Shown here in pieces: positions 32,136 to 45,300 of a DNA stretch of 64,000 nucleotides. The translations under genes were made by a program, and so were the position numbers. The stretch's first letter is position 1. Each line of letters starts with the position of its first letter. Location: assembly GCA_037349105.1 (NCBI GenBank), contig JAYJMM010000081.1, forward strand, positions 1,178,001 through 1,242,000, written 5' to 3'. The notes under the pieces were generated by a model. It was not told the DNA's origin. It did not search any database and saw only the letters and a list, made by a program, of their open reading frames with translations. Source of the DNA: Limnomonas spitsbergensis. Its lineage: Eukaryota; Chlorophyta; Chlorophyceae; Chlamydomonadales.

Positions 32136-32790
32136 TCAAGCGGCCAGCAGCAAAGCTAGGGTCGTGAGAATAATGGCCCCCTCCATGCAATAGAGCATGT
32201 CAGATGCGGAAGAGAGGCTGAGCAACAGCGGCAGCAGCAGCAGCAGCCCTGTGGTAAGGGCTACGCGTAATGTAGGTATGAATGTGCTGTATGGCTGGAG
32301 GTGCAGGTAAGATGGGTAGTACTCGCGCAGGGAGTGCCGTCGTGGTGCGCTAAGGGCGTCGTCTGCGAGGTGGGTCGGGTGCACACATGGCACTTTTCTG
32401 ACTTGGGGACCTCTATGCTCACCTTGGTTCCACTTGCGACGAGAGTGCGAGCGGACTGGCCCTGCAGAGACTTGCAGTCCTGCGCGATGAAAGCACCAAA
32501 GCAGGATAATGTTTAACCATCTGGGGTGCTTTTCACGGCAACTTGCACGCATGGGGTTTCCATCTATTTACGTGCTAACCTTGGCGACGGAGGGATGGCT
32601 GTTCCGAAGAGATCGAAAGGGAGAAGGACGCAGCTGGCAGGACGCGAGGGGCTGGATCGTGGTAAGTCGAGTGGCCCGAATAACGCGATGCACTGCTTGA
32701 TTCATCCGATGCTAAAAGATTAAACTGTGCTGCTTTACTTGAACGATGCTGAAACGAGGGCGAGGGTATGAAGCAGGAGCGTCCATGCAC
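32136..32790 (-). CDS. Small hypothetical membrane protein, 3 putative exons
   Basis: No family recognised. One continuous frame of 164 residues results from joining 32790-32580, 32479-32423 and 32362-32136 across introns of 100 and 60 nt with good GT/AG signals and matching phases. The N-terminal half is Ser/Arg-rich and low in order. The C-terminal 45 residues hold two hydrophobic stretches (GLLLLLPLLLSL and AIILTTLALLLAA), which suggests a membrane-anchored tail. It ends 169 bp upstream of the aminopeptidase P start, on the same strand. It might instead be a leader or upstream exon set of that gene, or a chance frame; the support is only splice signals and an open frame. Confidence 0.35.
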
Positions 32791-34745
32791 GCCTCACACT
32801 TGCGCTGTGATCACACTTCTATAATCAGCCCTCCCATGAATCAGCCCTGGTTTAAAGTTCCCATGGGAGACGTCATCCTAAAGAAATATGGAAGATGAAG
32901 ACATGTGCTGTTTTCGGGCTCTTTTGGCATGTCTAGACCAGGCACTTCGGTTCAAGGGCAGCGACCCCAACAATTGCTAAGATTTGCGCAGCTCGCTTCA
33001 ACGGGGCAGGTGATTTTGGCCAATTAGAGAGGTGGCCTTGACGTTATGTTCGGATATATGGACGTTATAGTGAGCCCACTGTTTCACATTAGCCGTGGCA
33101 GCAGCTGATACCGGTACTTACATACGGTACTCTTCCTCAAGACAAGCTCTGGCTTTTTTTCTTTCAAAGACTCTGTTCAATCATCCATTAGTTTATTTTG
33201 AACAGAGAGCTGGCTACTGGTGATTGTAAATTGCCCTTTCATAGTTGCATGCAGTTGCATGCACGCAGCCCTCTGCACGCAGCTGATGGACCATGGATTG
33301 ATGACCTCAACAGATGGTCCCAGTTCCCGAAATTTCCCCTAATCCCAGTTTGATCCCAGCCTGTTCCCAGAAAAGGCTCCAGCCTGATTCCAGACATGCT
33401 CCCGGACACATTCCAGCCTGGCCTCAGGCATGGTCCCAACCTGGTCCAGTGGTACCGGACTACCGGTAGTAGAGGGCCGACATTGTTTTTTGATCGGATC
33501 GGTCCTGGGATGGACCTACCGTAGTGAAATATGAGGATCAAACTCAGGGCTGGATATTTTTCAGACTGCCTTTACTTTTGGGGATGGTCTTTCCTGAGTA
33601 TTTCCCTTCTACTTTTCCATCAGCTCCTTTCCTTCCTCCCCAAGCCTTAATTCTCTCTTCCTCCCGACCAGTTAGTTGGGAGCCCATGCGACCTAGCCTT
33701 TTCAGCATGGCCCAGAGGTGTTATGTCATTGACTCAGGTTCGGGGGATCATTCGAGGGACCGATCCTATAAACAGTTGGGATCGCTCTGGAACCATCTCT
33801 AGGACTCAGGTCCTTCTGCATGCTGAGTGCCCTGTTTATTGTCAGGGTCTAGAAACATTGTTTTGTGCCTTGCATCAGTTCAATATGTGGAGGCAAGGCA
33901 AGAGGTTTCATGATGCGGTAGAGTGGGCATAAAAAAAAACGTATTAGATGAAGAGCGTCGTGTTAGACACAGGAAGGAGGCGTGGCAGGAAATCCCACAA
34001 AAAGGGCCCACACCGTTGCCTGCTTTAATGTGTACGGTGCACAAGCAATGTATTCCTTAAGACACGCCCAGGCGTTCTCTTTCCTTCTTTCTAAGCAGGT
34101 CCCAGAGGTGTAATGCCATTAATCGGCTGACACACGTAATCATCAGTGTTGTGTCCATTGCGGTCCTTACCGTGGCTGAATGACGTACCTGAGTTTCAGA
34201 CACGGCAATTTCAAGGCAAAGTCAGCTACATTTAGTGGTAAAGAAAGGTAATCACTTCTCGATGTCTGAATTACGGCGCAATTGCACAGCACTCATACTC
34301 GTCCCACATTGCATTATGATGGAATTCATGGAATTAAAGTCATAAGCAACTTTCGTGTGCATTTCATGTGAAGCATGGGTAGATTCATTCACTACATGCA
34401 CAATTAAACTGGGCAGATCGCCCACCACAACAAGCAGTACAGCCGGTACATGTTAAGTGAGTGCCACGGGTGGAGTGACCACTCACAGCACTGAACAACC
34501 CAAGTGCAAATGAAGGATGGGCGTTGAACTGATGAGGTTGTTCCATCCTCAGCGTATCTAGGTATGCACAGCTAGCATCATGCATCACGCATTTCTGTTG
34601 GAGAGCCCGTATGCAGGGGTGGAAGGCCCCGGTTTTGTGTAACTTGTAGTTGAGCTATTTGAAGGCTAGTCTCTTCAGGGGATACGGCTTGCCTGGCCTT
34701 TGTGTTCTTGTAGCTTGGTGGCTGAACTTGCTATCCTTTTTCCCT
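32791..34745. other. Intergenic region, repeat fragments only
   Basis: No gene could be supported. 33300-33440 has CAGCCTG(G/A)T(T/C)CCAG-like repeats. 33706-33735 and 34099-34125 hold copies of the dispersed motif CCCAGAGGTGTAATGTCATT. The rest is unassigned. Confidence 0.4.
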
Positions 34746-34749
34746 TCAC

Positions 34750-34830
34750 TGTCCTAGCTGACTTTTTGTTTGCCGACGTGGCCGAGCTTCATTTCAACAT
34801 GGCCCAATGGCGTAACGTCATTAATGCACT
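34750..34830 (+). repeat. Dispersed element end, inverted partner at 37525-37605
   Basis: CTTTTTGTTTGCCGACGTGG at 34762-34781 continues into CCGAGCTTCATTTCAACATG and the motif GTAACGTCATTAAT. Its inverted copy at about 37527-37602 is close to identical. Partial copies are at 36-66, 33706, 34099, 36174, 62529, 62586 and 62735. It probably marks the terminal region of a repeated DNA transposon. Confidence 0.65.
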
Positions 34831-34928
34831 TATGGTTTACCCCTGGCTTCATTGTCACATTGAGAGCAGTGCTAACCCGCTGGGCCCTGCTAAATGCTCG
34901 GCCGTGTGGAGCTGGTAGAGAATGACTA

Positions 34929-35520
34929 CCGTAGACGCGCTTTGCCTCCGCAAGAAATTGATGTTAATTTGCCTTCGCGGCTTAATTGATACTTAAACAA
35001 TTATCTCATAGACGCATTTGCGGCTTATCACGTAATATTAAACGATTGCTTGTGCGCGCGCGCACGCGCGTCACATCTTGTCCACACACCGGTACCGTAC
35101 AGATACACACGCAATATCTGCACCGCGACCAGTTTACCAGCTTTAACAACGGTACTGCGCAACCCAAGTTTGAGAACCGCTCGGTGGGGTTAGGGGCAGT
35201 TGCCCAGTGCGGTGCGCGGCTTACAAAAGTATTGATTTCGGCCCGAGCGCCTTACGATGACGTATTTTCTGCATATTCCGAGTACCGTAGTCACGGACGT
35301 ATTTCGTTACTTTGATCGTTCTTCAAGGAGCAACGAAATCAGTCGTGAAATTGTTTTTGACTGGAATTTTTTCATGTTAAGGGGCAACGAATCAAAAAAA
35401 TCGCAAAAACTGCGACTTTTTAAGCAGCAACGAAATTCAGAAATAACGAAACACGTCCGTGACTACGGTAATAAACATTAAAATTTTCTGCGCGTTCGCG
35501 GTGGCAAATAAAGTCTACGG
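34929..35520. mobile_element. Small inverted-repeat element in a TA target (family A), with a second element nested inside
   Basis: Begins CCGTAGACGCGCTTTGCC, ends AAATAAAGTCTACGG, flanked by TA at 34927-34928 and 35521-35522. It is the inverted relative of 392-797 but longer because another element sits at 35285-35468. The flanking host repeat is uninterrupted at 1778-1960, which displays the pre-insertion site. Confidence 0.85.
35285..35468. mobile_element. Nested inverted-repeat element (family B) with TA target duplication
   Basis: Ends are CCGTAGTCACGGACGTATTT and its near-perfect inverse, which includes AAACACGTCCGTGACTACGG, with TA at 35283-35284 and 35469-35470. The related element at 392-797 has, on its minus strand, GAGTAATAAAC where this copy has GAGTA-element-TAATAAAC, so insertion duplicated the dinucleotide TA. 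Too short to encode a transposase. Confidence 0.9.
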
Positions 35521-35522
35521 TA

Positions 35523-36313
35523 TGCTCAATTCCAGCTACCATACACAGCCCGGACCATGGTGCCCCCCTCCTATGTGAGGGGGCAGAAACATGTCCCCCG
35601 GTTATCTACAGGGGGAGAGGGCATCGTGTGGCGGGTATGATCCTTCAACTTTGGGGGGATGGATGCCGCCAACATCTTCTTGCTACGTGTGTTTACCGGA
35701 CGTGGGCCCTTTTTCGTGGTATTATTTTCAGCCAGTGGACACTGCTATCGGGTGTGGAGTAAGCTGCTGTGGGTGCACGGTGGGGTGGCAGCTTGTGTGC
35801 TGGGTGGTGTGTTTTCTGACTGTGCAGGTCTATGTCTTGTGGCTTTTGTGTAGTAATACGTGGTCCGGGAGGCAAACTGCGGGTCAGTTTTTTGTAATTG
35901 TTGAACCTGCATGGGACATGCGGCACTTGTCGATGTCGGAATTGCCTGGAAGCCATTCAATGAAGGGGAGGCATTGCATTGGCCGAGTTTGTTGCACAGC
36001 GTGGATATCTCCACGCAGCTAGCACAATGATTTGGTAATTGTGCGGTACCTATATTGTGTACCATGCGGCCCACTTGTTCAGCCTATATCTGCAATGTCC
36101 CATTACCCCCCCCCCCCTTTCGCAACTTCACAATTGGGAGCCCACGCAGCTGATGTTTTTTGGGCAGAGCCCAGCTGTCAATGACGTTACACCTCTTGGC
36201 CCTACTCAAAAAGGCTCGGCCCTAAAAAGGAAGAAAGAAAACGCCTGAGCGTGGCTTGAGGCATACGACATTTGAAATGCCGTACACCGGTGGTCATACC
36301 TACATCTATCTGT
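35523..36313. other. Intergenic region downstream of GPI8, transposon remnants
   Basis: 35523-35655 continues the host repeat also seen at 1820-1975. 36174-36245 contains the inverted dispersed motif (GACGTTACACCTCTTGGCCC). The open frames in between (for example near 35591-36022) have no recognisable domain and their composition is that of non-coding repeat. Confidence 0.4.
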
Positions 36314-39300
36314 CTATCCAAACGACCAATTCAGGATCAACAGTGCTATCAAGCAGCCGCCTGCAACGAGGAGAGCCGCTCCAGAACCAGCTGCATCCTC
36401 TTGCTGGGCCCCGATTTCTTGCGACGAGAACGCCCCGCTAGACGTGTCCGAATGCAACTCCTGGATGGCTTGCTGCCCATTCCTGTCCCGGCAGCTCCTG
36501 CATTGGACAGGCGGGGTACCACCGCCCTCCACATGAAGCTGCCAGAAGTCTCCTGGAGGACACAAGAGAATTTTAGGGGACACTGAATTTTAGGGTTCAG
36601 GGTTCATGGTTTAGGACTTCCATCTTTTGAGGGCTCCTGGGTTACTATATTTCATCTGGGTTCCCGTTGTATCTGTTTCAGCACAAGCTCCTTGCTTACG
36701 TTCCCTGTGTCCTCAATGAACATTCCAGCCTACATTTGTTGAAACCCAAACAGAGCTGTGAAATCAGGAGTCCCTGTCCTTCATTTCATCCCATGTCTGG
36801 AGGCTAATTGATGAAATGCAGAGTCACGGTACAACAGTCCGTTCACACTTTCTGCCATGGACGCCATCCTCATGTCATGCTGATTTAGCGCACCGTGCGT
36901 GTCACTGAATTATCAGTTCCTTGTTTAAAGATTCCTGCAGGTTAACTCTGTGTACGGAAGAGTGAAAGGGTGTCTTTGATACTTGCGCAGTCATGTACTC
37001 GGCGCAGCCATTAGCCCCGACACTGCCATGACCTCCCACACATGGATGGTTTAGGACATCAGTGGTATCGCTAAGCAGGCCAAAGATCACCATTCTTTGT
37101 GGGTTCGTTGTGGCAATAATGGTACTAAACAGTACACAACCCAGCCCAGGAGAGCGGAATCCCCTTTTATTCACCTGACGTTCGCTCCCCGCGGCCCGCC
37201 CCGATCTCCTGCTCCACCGCATCCCGGCCCGCGTCTCTCTTGCCATCACGTCCGGCTTCCTGAGGGCGGCCGGTGAACGGGTACTCCTGGTTTAGGGTGA
37301 AGGGTTACGGGCTTAGGGTTTAGGCCCGTGAACGGGTACTGCTGGTTTTGGAGCACAGAGGTAGACAACAAAAAGGGAACACGCCAACCTTGGTGAAATG
37401 CGTAGCGGCCCCCCCGCTCATACCAAATTGAGGAATGGAAGGAATGAATAGTGAGAGCAGTAGATGTCTAACGCATTAGAGGGAAGCAGACATATAAAGA
37501 AGGACATAAGACCCTTGGTGTGAATATGTTTACGACGTTACACCTCTGGGCCATGCTGACATGAAGCTCGGCCACGTCGGCAAACAAAAAGACAGCTAGG
37601 CAAGTCAAACGGTAACGGCGCGGCTGTGGCTTCGGCCCAGGCTGCGCTGTTTCCTTAACTCTCATGCACCCCACGGGTCGTAGCTTTCTTTCTTTTTTAG
37701 CAAAGTCAAGGGAGAAGGCACAAAAAGGAAAGGAAGGTTAGCAACCCTTTATTTGAATATGTGTTGCATTGGGTATTCTCAAGTACAGACAGGGCAGCCT
37801 GTTCGGTGTTTCTTTTTCAGTTTGCAGGCCATCTTTGCCAGGCCGCCCGCGACCGCCCAGGGCCCAATTGGGCAGGCGGCCGGAGGCAGCCTGGCTGGCC
37901 ACACCTGGGTCTCCGGCCAAACTCTGCCCTCCCCCTCCCACACACAATCCACACCTGCGCCCCTGGCACTGCTCGTGCCACCGATGCCCCGAAGAAGTCC
38001 GTCAACCTCATGGAGGAGAGCGGCCGAGCCAGATCCGTCGTGCGGTGTACGAATGTGGATCCCACCGCATCGTAACTGCAAGGGTTCAGGATCAAGGGAC
38101 TGGGGTTCAAAAACCTGTATCACGAACGTCAAGCGGTGCTCGGATGTGGACCGTACCGCAGCACGGCTGCGAGGGTTAAAGGCAAAGTGTGAAGGGTTTA
38201 GGGTTTGGGTTTAATAACCTGCATCAGGTACCTTGTATGGTACATTTAAGTGGACCCCACAGTATCTTAGCTGCACAGGTTTAGGGTACAGGCTTTATAT
38301 GTTTATCCTTAACGAGTACAGATGAGGGTTCAGGGTTTCAAAGCTGAACCACAACCGTCATGCGGTGTAAGAAATTGGACCCCACCGAGTCATAGCTGCG
38401 TGGCTTAGGGGCAGGGTATATTTTTTCGGCTATGATTCCACCTTCAGGGGGCCGTCCCGCGGCCGCCAATTGACCGAACCAGGACAGGCATACGGCTAGT
38501 GCGCAAGGAAATTCTGCTGGCCACAACTGGGACCTCTGGCCAGATGCCAGAGTGTGGCTGACATGTAGCTGAGCTACAGAAAAATAAACACTACTTTGCC
38601 AACTCAGGGGCTTAAGGTCTAGGCTTCAGAACGCATGCAATATCATCCGTGTGGTACATAAATGTGGATCCCAGCGCTTTTCAACTGCGCGGGACGACGA
38701 ACATAACTGCACATGGGCATGGGCATGGGCATGGGTTGCAATGCTGATATTCCATGTTCTGCGTGTTCCTGTAGCTTTCTGTAACTTCAGGAGCTGGCCA
38801 GGTTGCACCTAGAGGTGACACTCTTTGGACACCCTTCAGTGATGTCACTGAAGAGTGACACATTGGCAACACAGAAGTGCGACCCTGCAGATTTTTTGAA
38901 ATCTGGGTGGCGGCCGCATCTGTAGGTGTGAAAAAGGTTGGGCGGTGCGAACCCTGAACCCTGCTTGCGAGCTGGGTGGCAACGTCACCTAAGGGCGTCA
39001 GACCCTGAGCCCTAATTGAGCGCTGCGTGGCAGCCTCGCCTTAACGTGACACAGTGGTTGGGTACTCGGGCAGCGTCACCCCCCAAACTGAACCCTAATG
39101 GAGAGCTGGGTGGCGGCCTCGACTGTACCGTATACCATATATTTAGGGATCGGCATATAATATTTTATGCGAAATAATATAACTTAATATAAGCTATATA
39201 ATATTACTTACCTTATATGGGGTAGGCTAAAGTCAGATTTGAAGATATCTATGGATAGCTGTCAATCAGAAGAATCCATATCATGAGTCGTTATTAAAAT

Positions 39301-42300
39301 TTCTCACACCTACGGCCAGGAAAATGTCGAAAATGTCTGAATCACACGTTCCTCGATTTCTTGCGTCACCATGTGCCCCATGAGCCTAGTGGGCTAGGGC
39401 TATATCAAGATGTGCAATCCATCGCATGAAACGCCATTAAAACTATGCCCGGCAAATGTAAGAAGATATTCAAAACGTGTGCATGTGTAGCTCTTGGTAC
39501 AGTCCGTCACCGGCCATGCGCCCCATGCACCCTCATGTGCCGCATGGGCCTAGCATGAAAAATCATCTCATTGTCCACAAGGGATCACTGGATCAAGAGT
39601 GCAGTCCATCGCTCAAGACAACATCCAAAGCTTAGGAATTCCAGGAAACATCTGAGCGTACGTTCCTTGTTAGGTCCGTCCCCATGCGCCCCATGCACCC
39701 ACATGCACCCTATGGGCCTAGTAGGTAAGGGCTATCTCCGGGTCCCGCTCCTGCCCCATGCTGTCATCCTCATCGGCATTGTTGGCCTTGATATAGACCA
39801 TCTTCTCTGCTCTGGCGATGCCCAGTCAGTTGCGGTTACTGGTGCACATGCGCCCCCGTACTGACCAGTTGCACTCAGCGGCAGCGGAGGTGACTTGCAC
39901 CGACAGTAGCCTGAGTGCGGCTCCTGAGAACTGAGGGAACCGATCCCTGCCGGCAAGCCAGAAGGCGCTGCGCTGCGTGACAGGCGCTAGGAGGGGCTTG
40001 CCATTTTCAATGGTTCCTGCCATCAGCTTCGGAGCGCACCGATCGGCGACCGATCGGCGACCTTATATACGTTTTTTCGGCACCTTACGTAAAATATCCT
40101 TAATTTCGAAATATCTTAATATAATGTTATAATATTATACAAGGTGGAAACTTATATAAGGTTGCCGATCCCTACATCTATTTGATTTTCCTTCCCTCAG
40201 GTATGAAGAAACGACTTCTTCTAATGCTGCCCTCAGGGCAAATTTCCGACCAAAACTCTTAATTTCTGGCTGAAAACCGGGGTTGACAATCGATAAATAT
40301 TATGTTCATGGATCCCTCAACCCCAAACAACGTTAATTATGAGGGAAGGCAAAGGAATTCTACGGTATGTCGTAGCGTTCCGGCACTCGCGCAGCGTCAA
40401 CCCCCCAAATCTGAACCCTAATGGAACACTGGTGGCGGACTCACCTGTAGGCTTCAAAGAGGTCCGGCCCTCGAAAACATCAAACCCCAAACTGAACCCT
40501 AATCGAGCGCTGGGTGGCGGACTCACCTGTAGGCTTCAAAGAGGTCCGGCCCTCGAAAACATCAAACCCCAAACTGAACCCTAATCGAGCGCTGGGTGGC
40601 GGACTCACCTGTACGCTTCAAAGAGGTCCGCCCCTCAAAAACATCAAACCCCAATCTGAACCCTAATCGAGCGCTGGGTGGCGGACTCACCTGTAGGCTA
40701 CAAAGACGTCCGGCCCTCGAAAACATCAAACCCCAAACTGAACCCTAATCGAGCGCTGGGTGGCGGACTCACCTGTACGCTTCAAAGAGGTCCGCCCCTC
40801 GAAAACATCAAACCCCAATCTGAACCCTAATCGAGCGCTGGGTGGCGGACTCACCTGTAGGCTTCAAAGAGGTCCGGCCCTCGAAAACATCAAACCCCAA
40901 ACTGAACCCTAATCGAGCGCTGGGTGGCGGACTCACCTGTAGGCTTCAAAGAGGTCCGGCCCTCGAAAACATCAAACCCCAAACTGAACCCTAATCGAGC
41001 GCTGGGTGGCGGACTCACCTGTACGCTTCAAAGAGGTCCGCCCCTCAAAAACATCAAACCCCAATCTGAACCCTAATCGAGCGCTGGGTGGCGGACTCAC
41101 CTGTAGGCTACAAAGACGTCCGGCCCTCGAAAACATCAAACCCCAAACTGAACCCTAATCGAGCGCTGGGTGGCGGACTCACCTGTAGGCTTCAAAGAGG
41201 TCCGGCCCTCGAATACATCAAACCCCAATCTGAACCCTAATCGAGCGCTGGGTGGCGGACTCACCTGTACGCTTCAAAGAGGTCCGCCCCTCGAAAACAT
41301 CAAACCCCAAACTGAACCCTAATCGAGCGCTGGGTGGCGGACTCACCTGTAGGCTTCAAAGAGGTCCGGCCCTCGAAAACATCAAACCCCAAACTGAACC
41401 CTAATCGAGCGCTGGGTGGCGGACTCACCTGTAGGCTTCAAAGAGGTCCGGCCCTCGAAAACATGAAACCCCAACCTGAACCCTAATTGAACGCTGGGTG
41501 GCGGACTCACCTGTAGGCTTCAAAGAGGTCCGGCCCTCGAAAACATCAAACTCCAAACTGAACCCTAATCGAGCGCTGGGTGGCAGACTCACCTGTAGGC
41601 TTCAAAGAGGTCCGGCCCTCAAAAACATCAAACCCCAACCTGAACCCTAATTGAGCGCTGGGTGGCGGACTCACCTGAGGGTAGGGCTGGTATATACCGT
41701 ATATTCTGCCAAAATATACACGTATATACGTGTATAAGCGTATATACCGTATACGTATACGTATATGGGGACCTGGAAATCTTAAAAAGCCTTGAAACCT
41801 AGGTCATTTCATGCCCTAACCTACACCTATCACTTCATCATTTAAAAAATCGAGTTTACTCATGCCAGTCTCAAACTTAGCTCAAATACAACAACAAATC
41901 AAGTATCGGGTTCGCGGCCTGAGGGCACTAACATATGCTGGACATCGCAGTCTGATCAGCGTCAAAAATCTAGGGCATTTCATGCCTTGACCTCCACCTA
42001 GAACTTCTTCAATTATAAAAATTAGTTTACTCATGTCTGCCTCAAATTCAGCTCAAATACAACAACAACTCAAGTATCGGGTTCGCGGCCTGAGGGGACA
42101 GACAGATGCCAGACATGCGCAGTCTGATCAGCGTCAGCTCGTCAAGCACTCTACTCCTGCTAGTGAACCTGTAGACTACTGGCAGGCATGCAGCTAGCTG
42201 TCAGCAACTAAGCATCATAGGACAAGGCCAGCTCCTCATCCTGAATGGCTGCGCCCTGCCTACTGTTCCCACGAATGAAAACATGTGGTCTTTACATGTG

Positions 42301-45300
42301 AGTACCGACTGTCGATACGCGAGGGTACATTCGTTTCCATCACTGTCGAATGCAGCCCAGTCGTCCATTGAAAGCGAGTGAAAAAAGAAGAGACGAGAAC
42401 GCTGATGCGGCGTGGATTAACGAGCGATTGTGCACTTCAAAGCATGACGAGCGCTTCTAAAATTTGAATATATACGGCATGCCGTATATACGCTTTTCAA
42501 GCATATACGCGTATATGTTGTTCAAATATACACGTATATACGGCGTATATACGTATATACGTATATTTCCATATACGCCACCCGTCAGCCCTACCTGAGG
42601 GTTTCAAGTGTTCAGGGTTTTGAGGGTTAAGGATACACCCTAGGGTTTACCCTGAACCCTAACCATAATTATAATCCAGCGCTGGGTCGCAGCCCCACCT
42701 GTATGTTTCGAAAAGGTCCGGAAGCGTGGCCTTGCTGCCCAAGCGAAGCTGCTCTGCAGGTGCACGTCAAGACAGAGGGACAAGAGAATCAGACACAACA
42801 GGGGTTCGTGACGAGGGAAACAGAACCACGCATAATCCCAACGGGTCCTAGCCTGCTCTGTGCTCATCAAGACAGAGGAAACAAGAGTCAGATACATGGG
42901 AAAAGAAACCAAACCACATGAGCCTTCATCCAGCCCAAGCCAGGACACAGCAGCCCAAACAAAACGCAGGCACTGCATCACACATGAAAGCATATCGAGC
43001 ACTGAGGCTAAGTGTGTGCTATACTATACACGAGCTGGCATGACAATCCACATCATAAGCATGGGCGACACTCAGGGTTAAGGGTTTCAGCCCTAAACCC
43101 AAACCCGCCAAACCCAAACCGTCAAACCCAACCCGTCAAACCCAAAACCCCCAACCCAAACCCTATATCCACGTCAGCAGCAGGGGCGGTGATCGGGGTT
43201 AAGAGTTTACACCATCTTTCGAAACCCCCTAAATCCACGTCAGCAGCTGGGATGGTGATCAGGAAAGCGGCGGAGGCAATACACCGACAAATATTCCTTA
43301 GAGGCTGTACTGTGGCGTACCGCTCTGTATACCGCAGTACGCGACAGTCTTGTTATGTACTGCAGATGAGAGGCTGTCCTGTGGTGTTCAGCATTGTTCA
43401 GTGCAGTACTAGACAGTACTACACTGTACTGGGCAATTGTGCACTGATCAGCCTTCCTGTACTGCAACAAATCAGATCGCACTTGTGAGGTCAGGTGTGG
43501 CATGCTGCAGATGTGCATTGCCTTCTCGCATAAAGGAAGATAGAAAGCTACGCCCTGTGGGAGGCGTGAGAGTTAAGGAAACAGCGCAGCCTGGGCCGAA
43601 GCCACATCCGCGCCGTTACCGTATCCCGCATAAAAAACACAGCGGGCTATGCTTCTGTGCTTGCGTCTCCGATTTGTTCAAGGGTTGGGCGGCCACCCTC
43701 ACACTTTGCTAAGTCAAAGCAAAGCGAATGAATAAATAATAACGTGCGGGGTTGAGGGATACATACAAATATCCATCATGCATCCTCAGTGTTCCAGCTG
43801 GAAACAGCTCATGAGGGCAGCACTGCACATTGACGACATATAATTAATTGATACCGGAGGGATGACAGACCGCATCTACCGTATGTTCATACCTGTGAAA
43901 TCGAGTGTGACACGTGTGAACCGGTCCACCACTGGCTGTCCCATCAGGAAGTCGTTCAAGTAGCTGAAGGAGCTTTGGCCTGCAAGTGCGTTAAGAAGGG
44001 GGACACTGGTTCTTGGTAAAGTTAAGCTCTGAACCCCTAACCCTAAACGATCCACAACAGGGGATCTAAGAGGGAAGTCGTTCAAGTAGCTGAAGGAGCT
44101 TCTGACCTGCAAGTGCATTAAGAAGGGGGACACTGGTTCCTGGTAAAGTTAAGCTCTGAACCCCTAACCCTAAACGATCCACAACAGGGGATCTTAGAGG
44201 GAAGTCGTTCAAGTAGCTGAAGGAGCTTCTGACCTGCAAGTGCATTAAGAAGGGGAACACTGGTTCTTGGTAAAGGTAAGCTCTGAACCCCTAACCCTAA
44301 ACGATCCAAGACAGGGGATCTTAGAGGGAAGTCGTTCAAGGACCTGAAGGAGCTTCTGACCTGCCGGTGCGTTGGATTCAGAAAACAGGTTTACGGTACA
44401 TCACTCATCTGAACCCCTGGACCATGCAAGTGCGCGTGCAGGCTTGTGCTAAGTCCGGAGGAGCTGTCTTACCTACTACTCCTGATGATGCCCCTCCCCC
44501 CTCAATACCCAAGCCATTCATCGGCCTGAGTCTCCTATTACTGCTGGCCATCCTGCCCCCAAGACACACCCAACCCGGACACTGCTGGCCATCCCGCCAT
44601 AAAATAAACCCACCCCGTACACTGCTGGCCAGGGCCACTATCCCCGGGGCCTTGATCCTCTCAATCATGGTCGCAGCCTCACACGACTCCACGATCAGCA
44701 ACAGCTCATTGTACCTGCATGCGGAGGTTCATACAATCAGTGCACACACCTGCGATGGTCATGCACACCATAAAGAGGTCAGCACGCCTGGTTTAAAGGT
44801 TAAGAGTGTTTAGGGTTTAGAGTTTAAGGGTGTTGAGGGTTTGACGGTGTTAAGGGTTGGAGGGTGTTCACGGCTTAAGGTTTAAGGGTGTTTGGGGCTT
44901 AGGATCTAGGGTTTGGGTTTAGGGTTTAGGGGCTCCCCTCCTTCCTCACCTGTGCCTCCCTCAAACGACACTGCCCGCCAGTGCCCCCCTTCCTGTCCCC
45001 CACCTGCGGTTCTTACGCATCTGCTACAGGCCAATGACCCCCGTCCGCCCCCCATCTGCCCTCCTCGTGCATCTGTTACATGTCAGTGACGCCCCTCTGT
45101 CCCTCACCTGCTCTTCTCAAACATCCGATGCAAAGCATCAGCCAGATCCTGATCCACAACCTCCTCTACCCTTCCCTGTGGTCCCACTTCTCTATTCATG
45201 CATTAGCCACATGTTAGTCACCCTCCCACTGCCCCTCACCTGCACTTCTCATGCTGCTGCTGCAGCGCATCCGCACGTCCTGATGCACAGCCTCCTCTAC

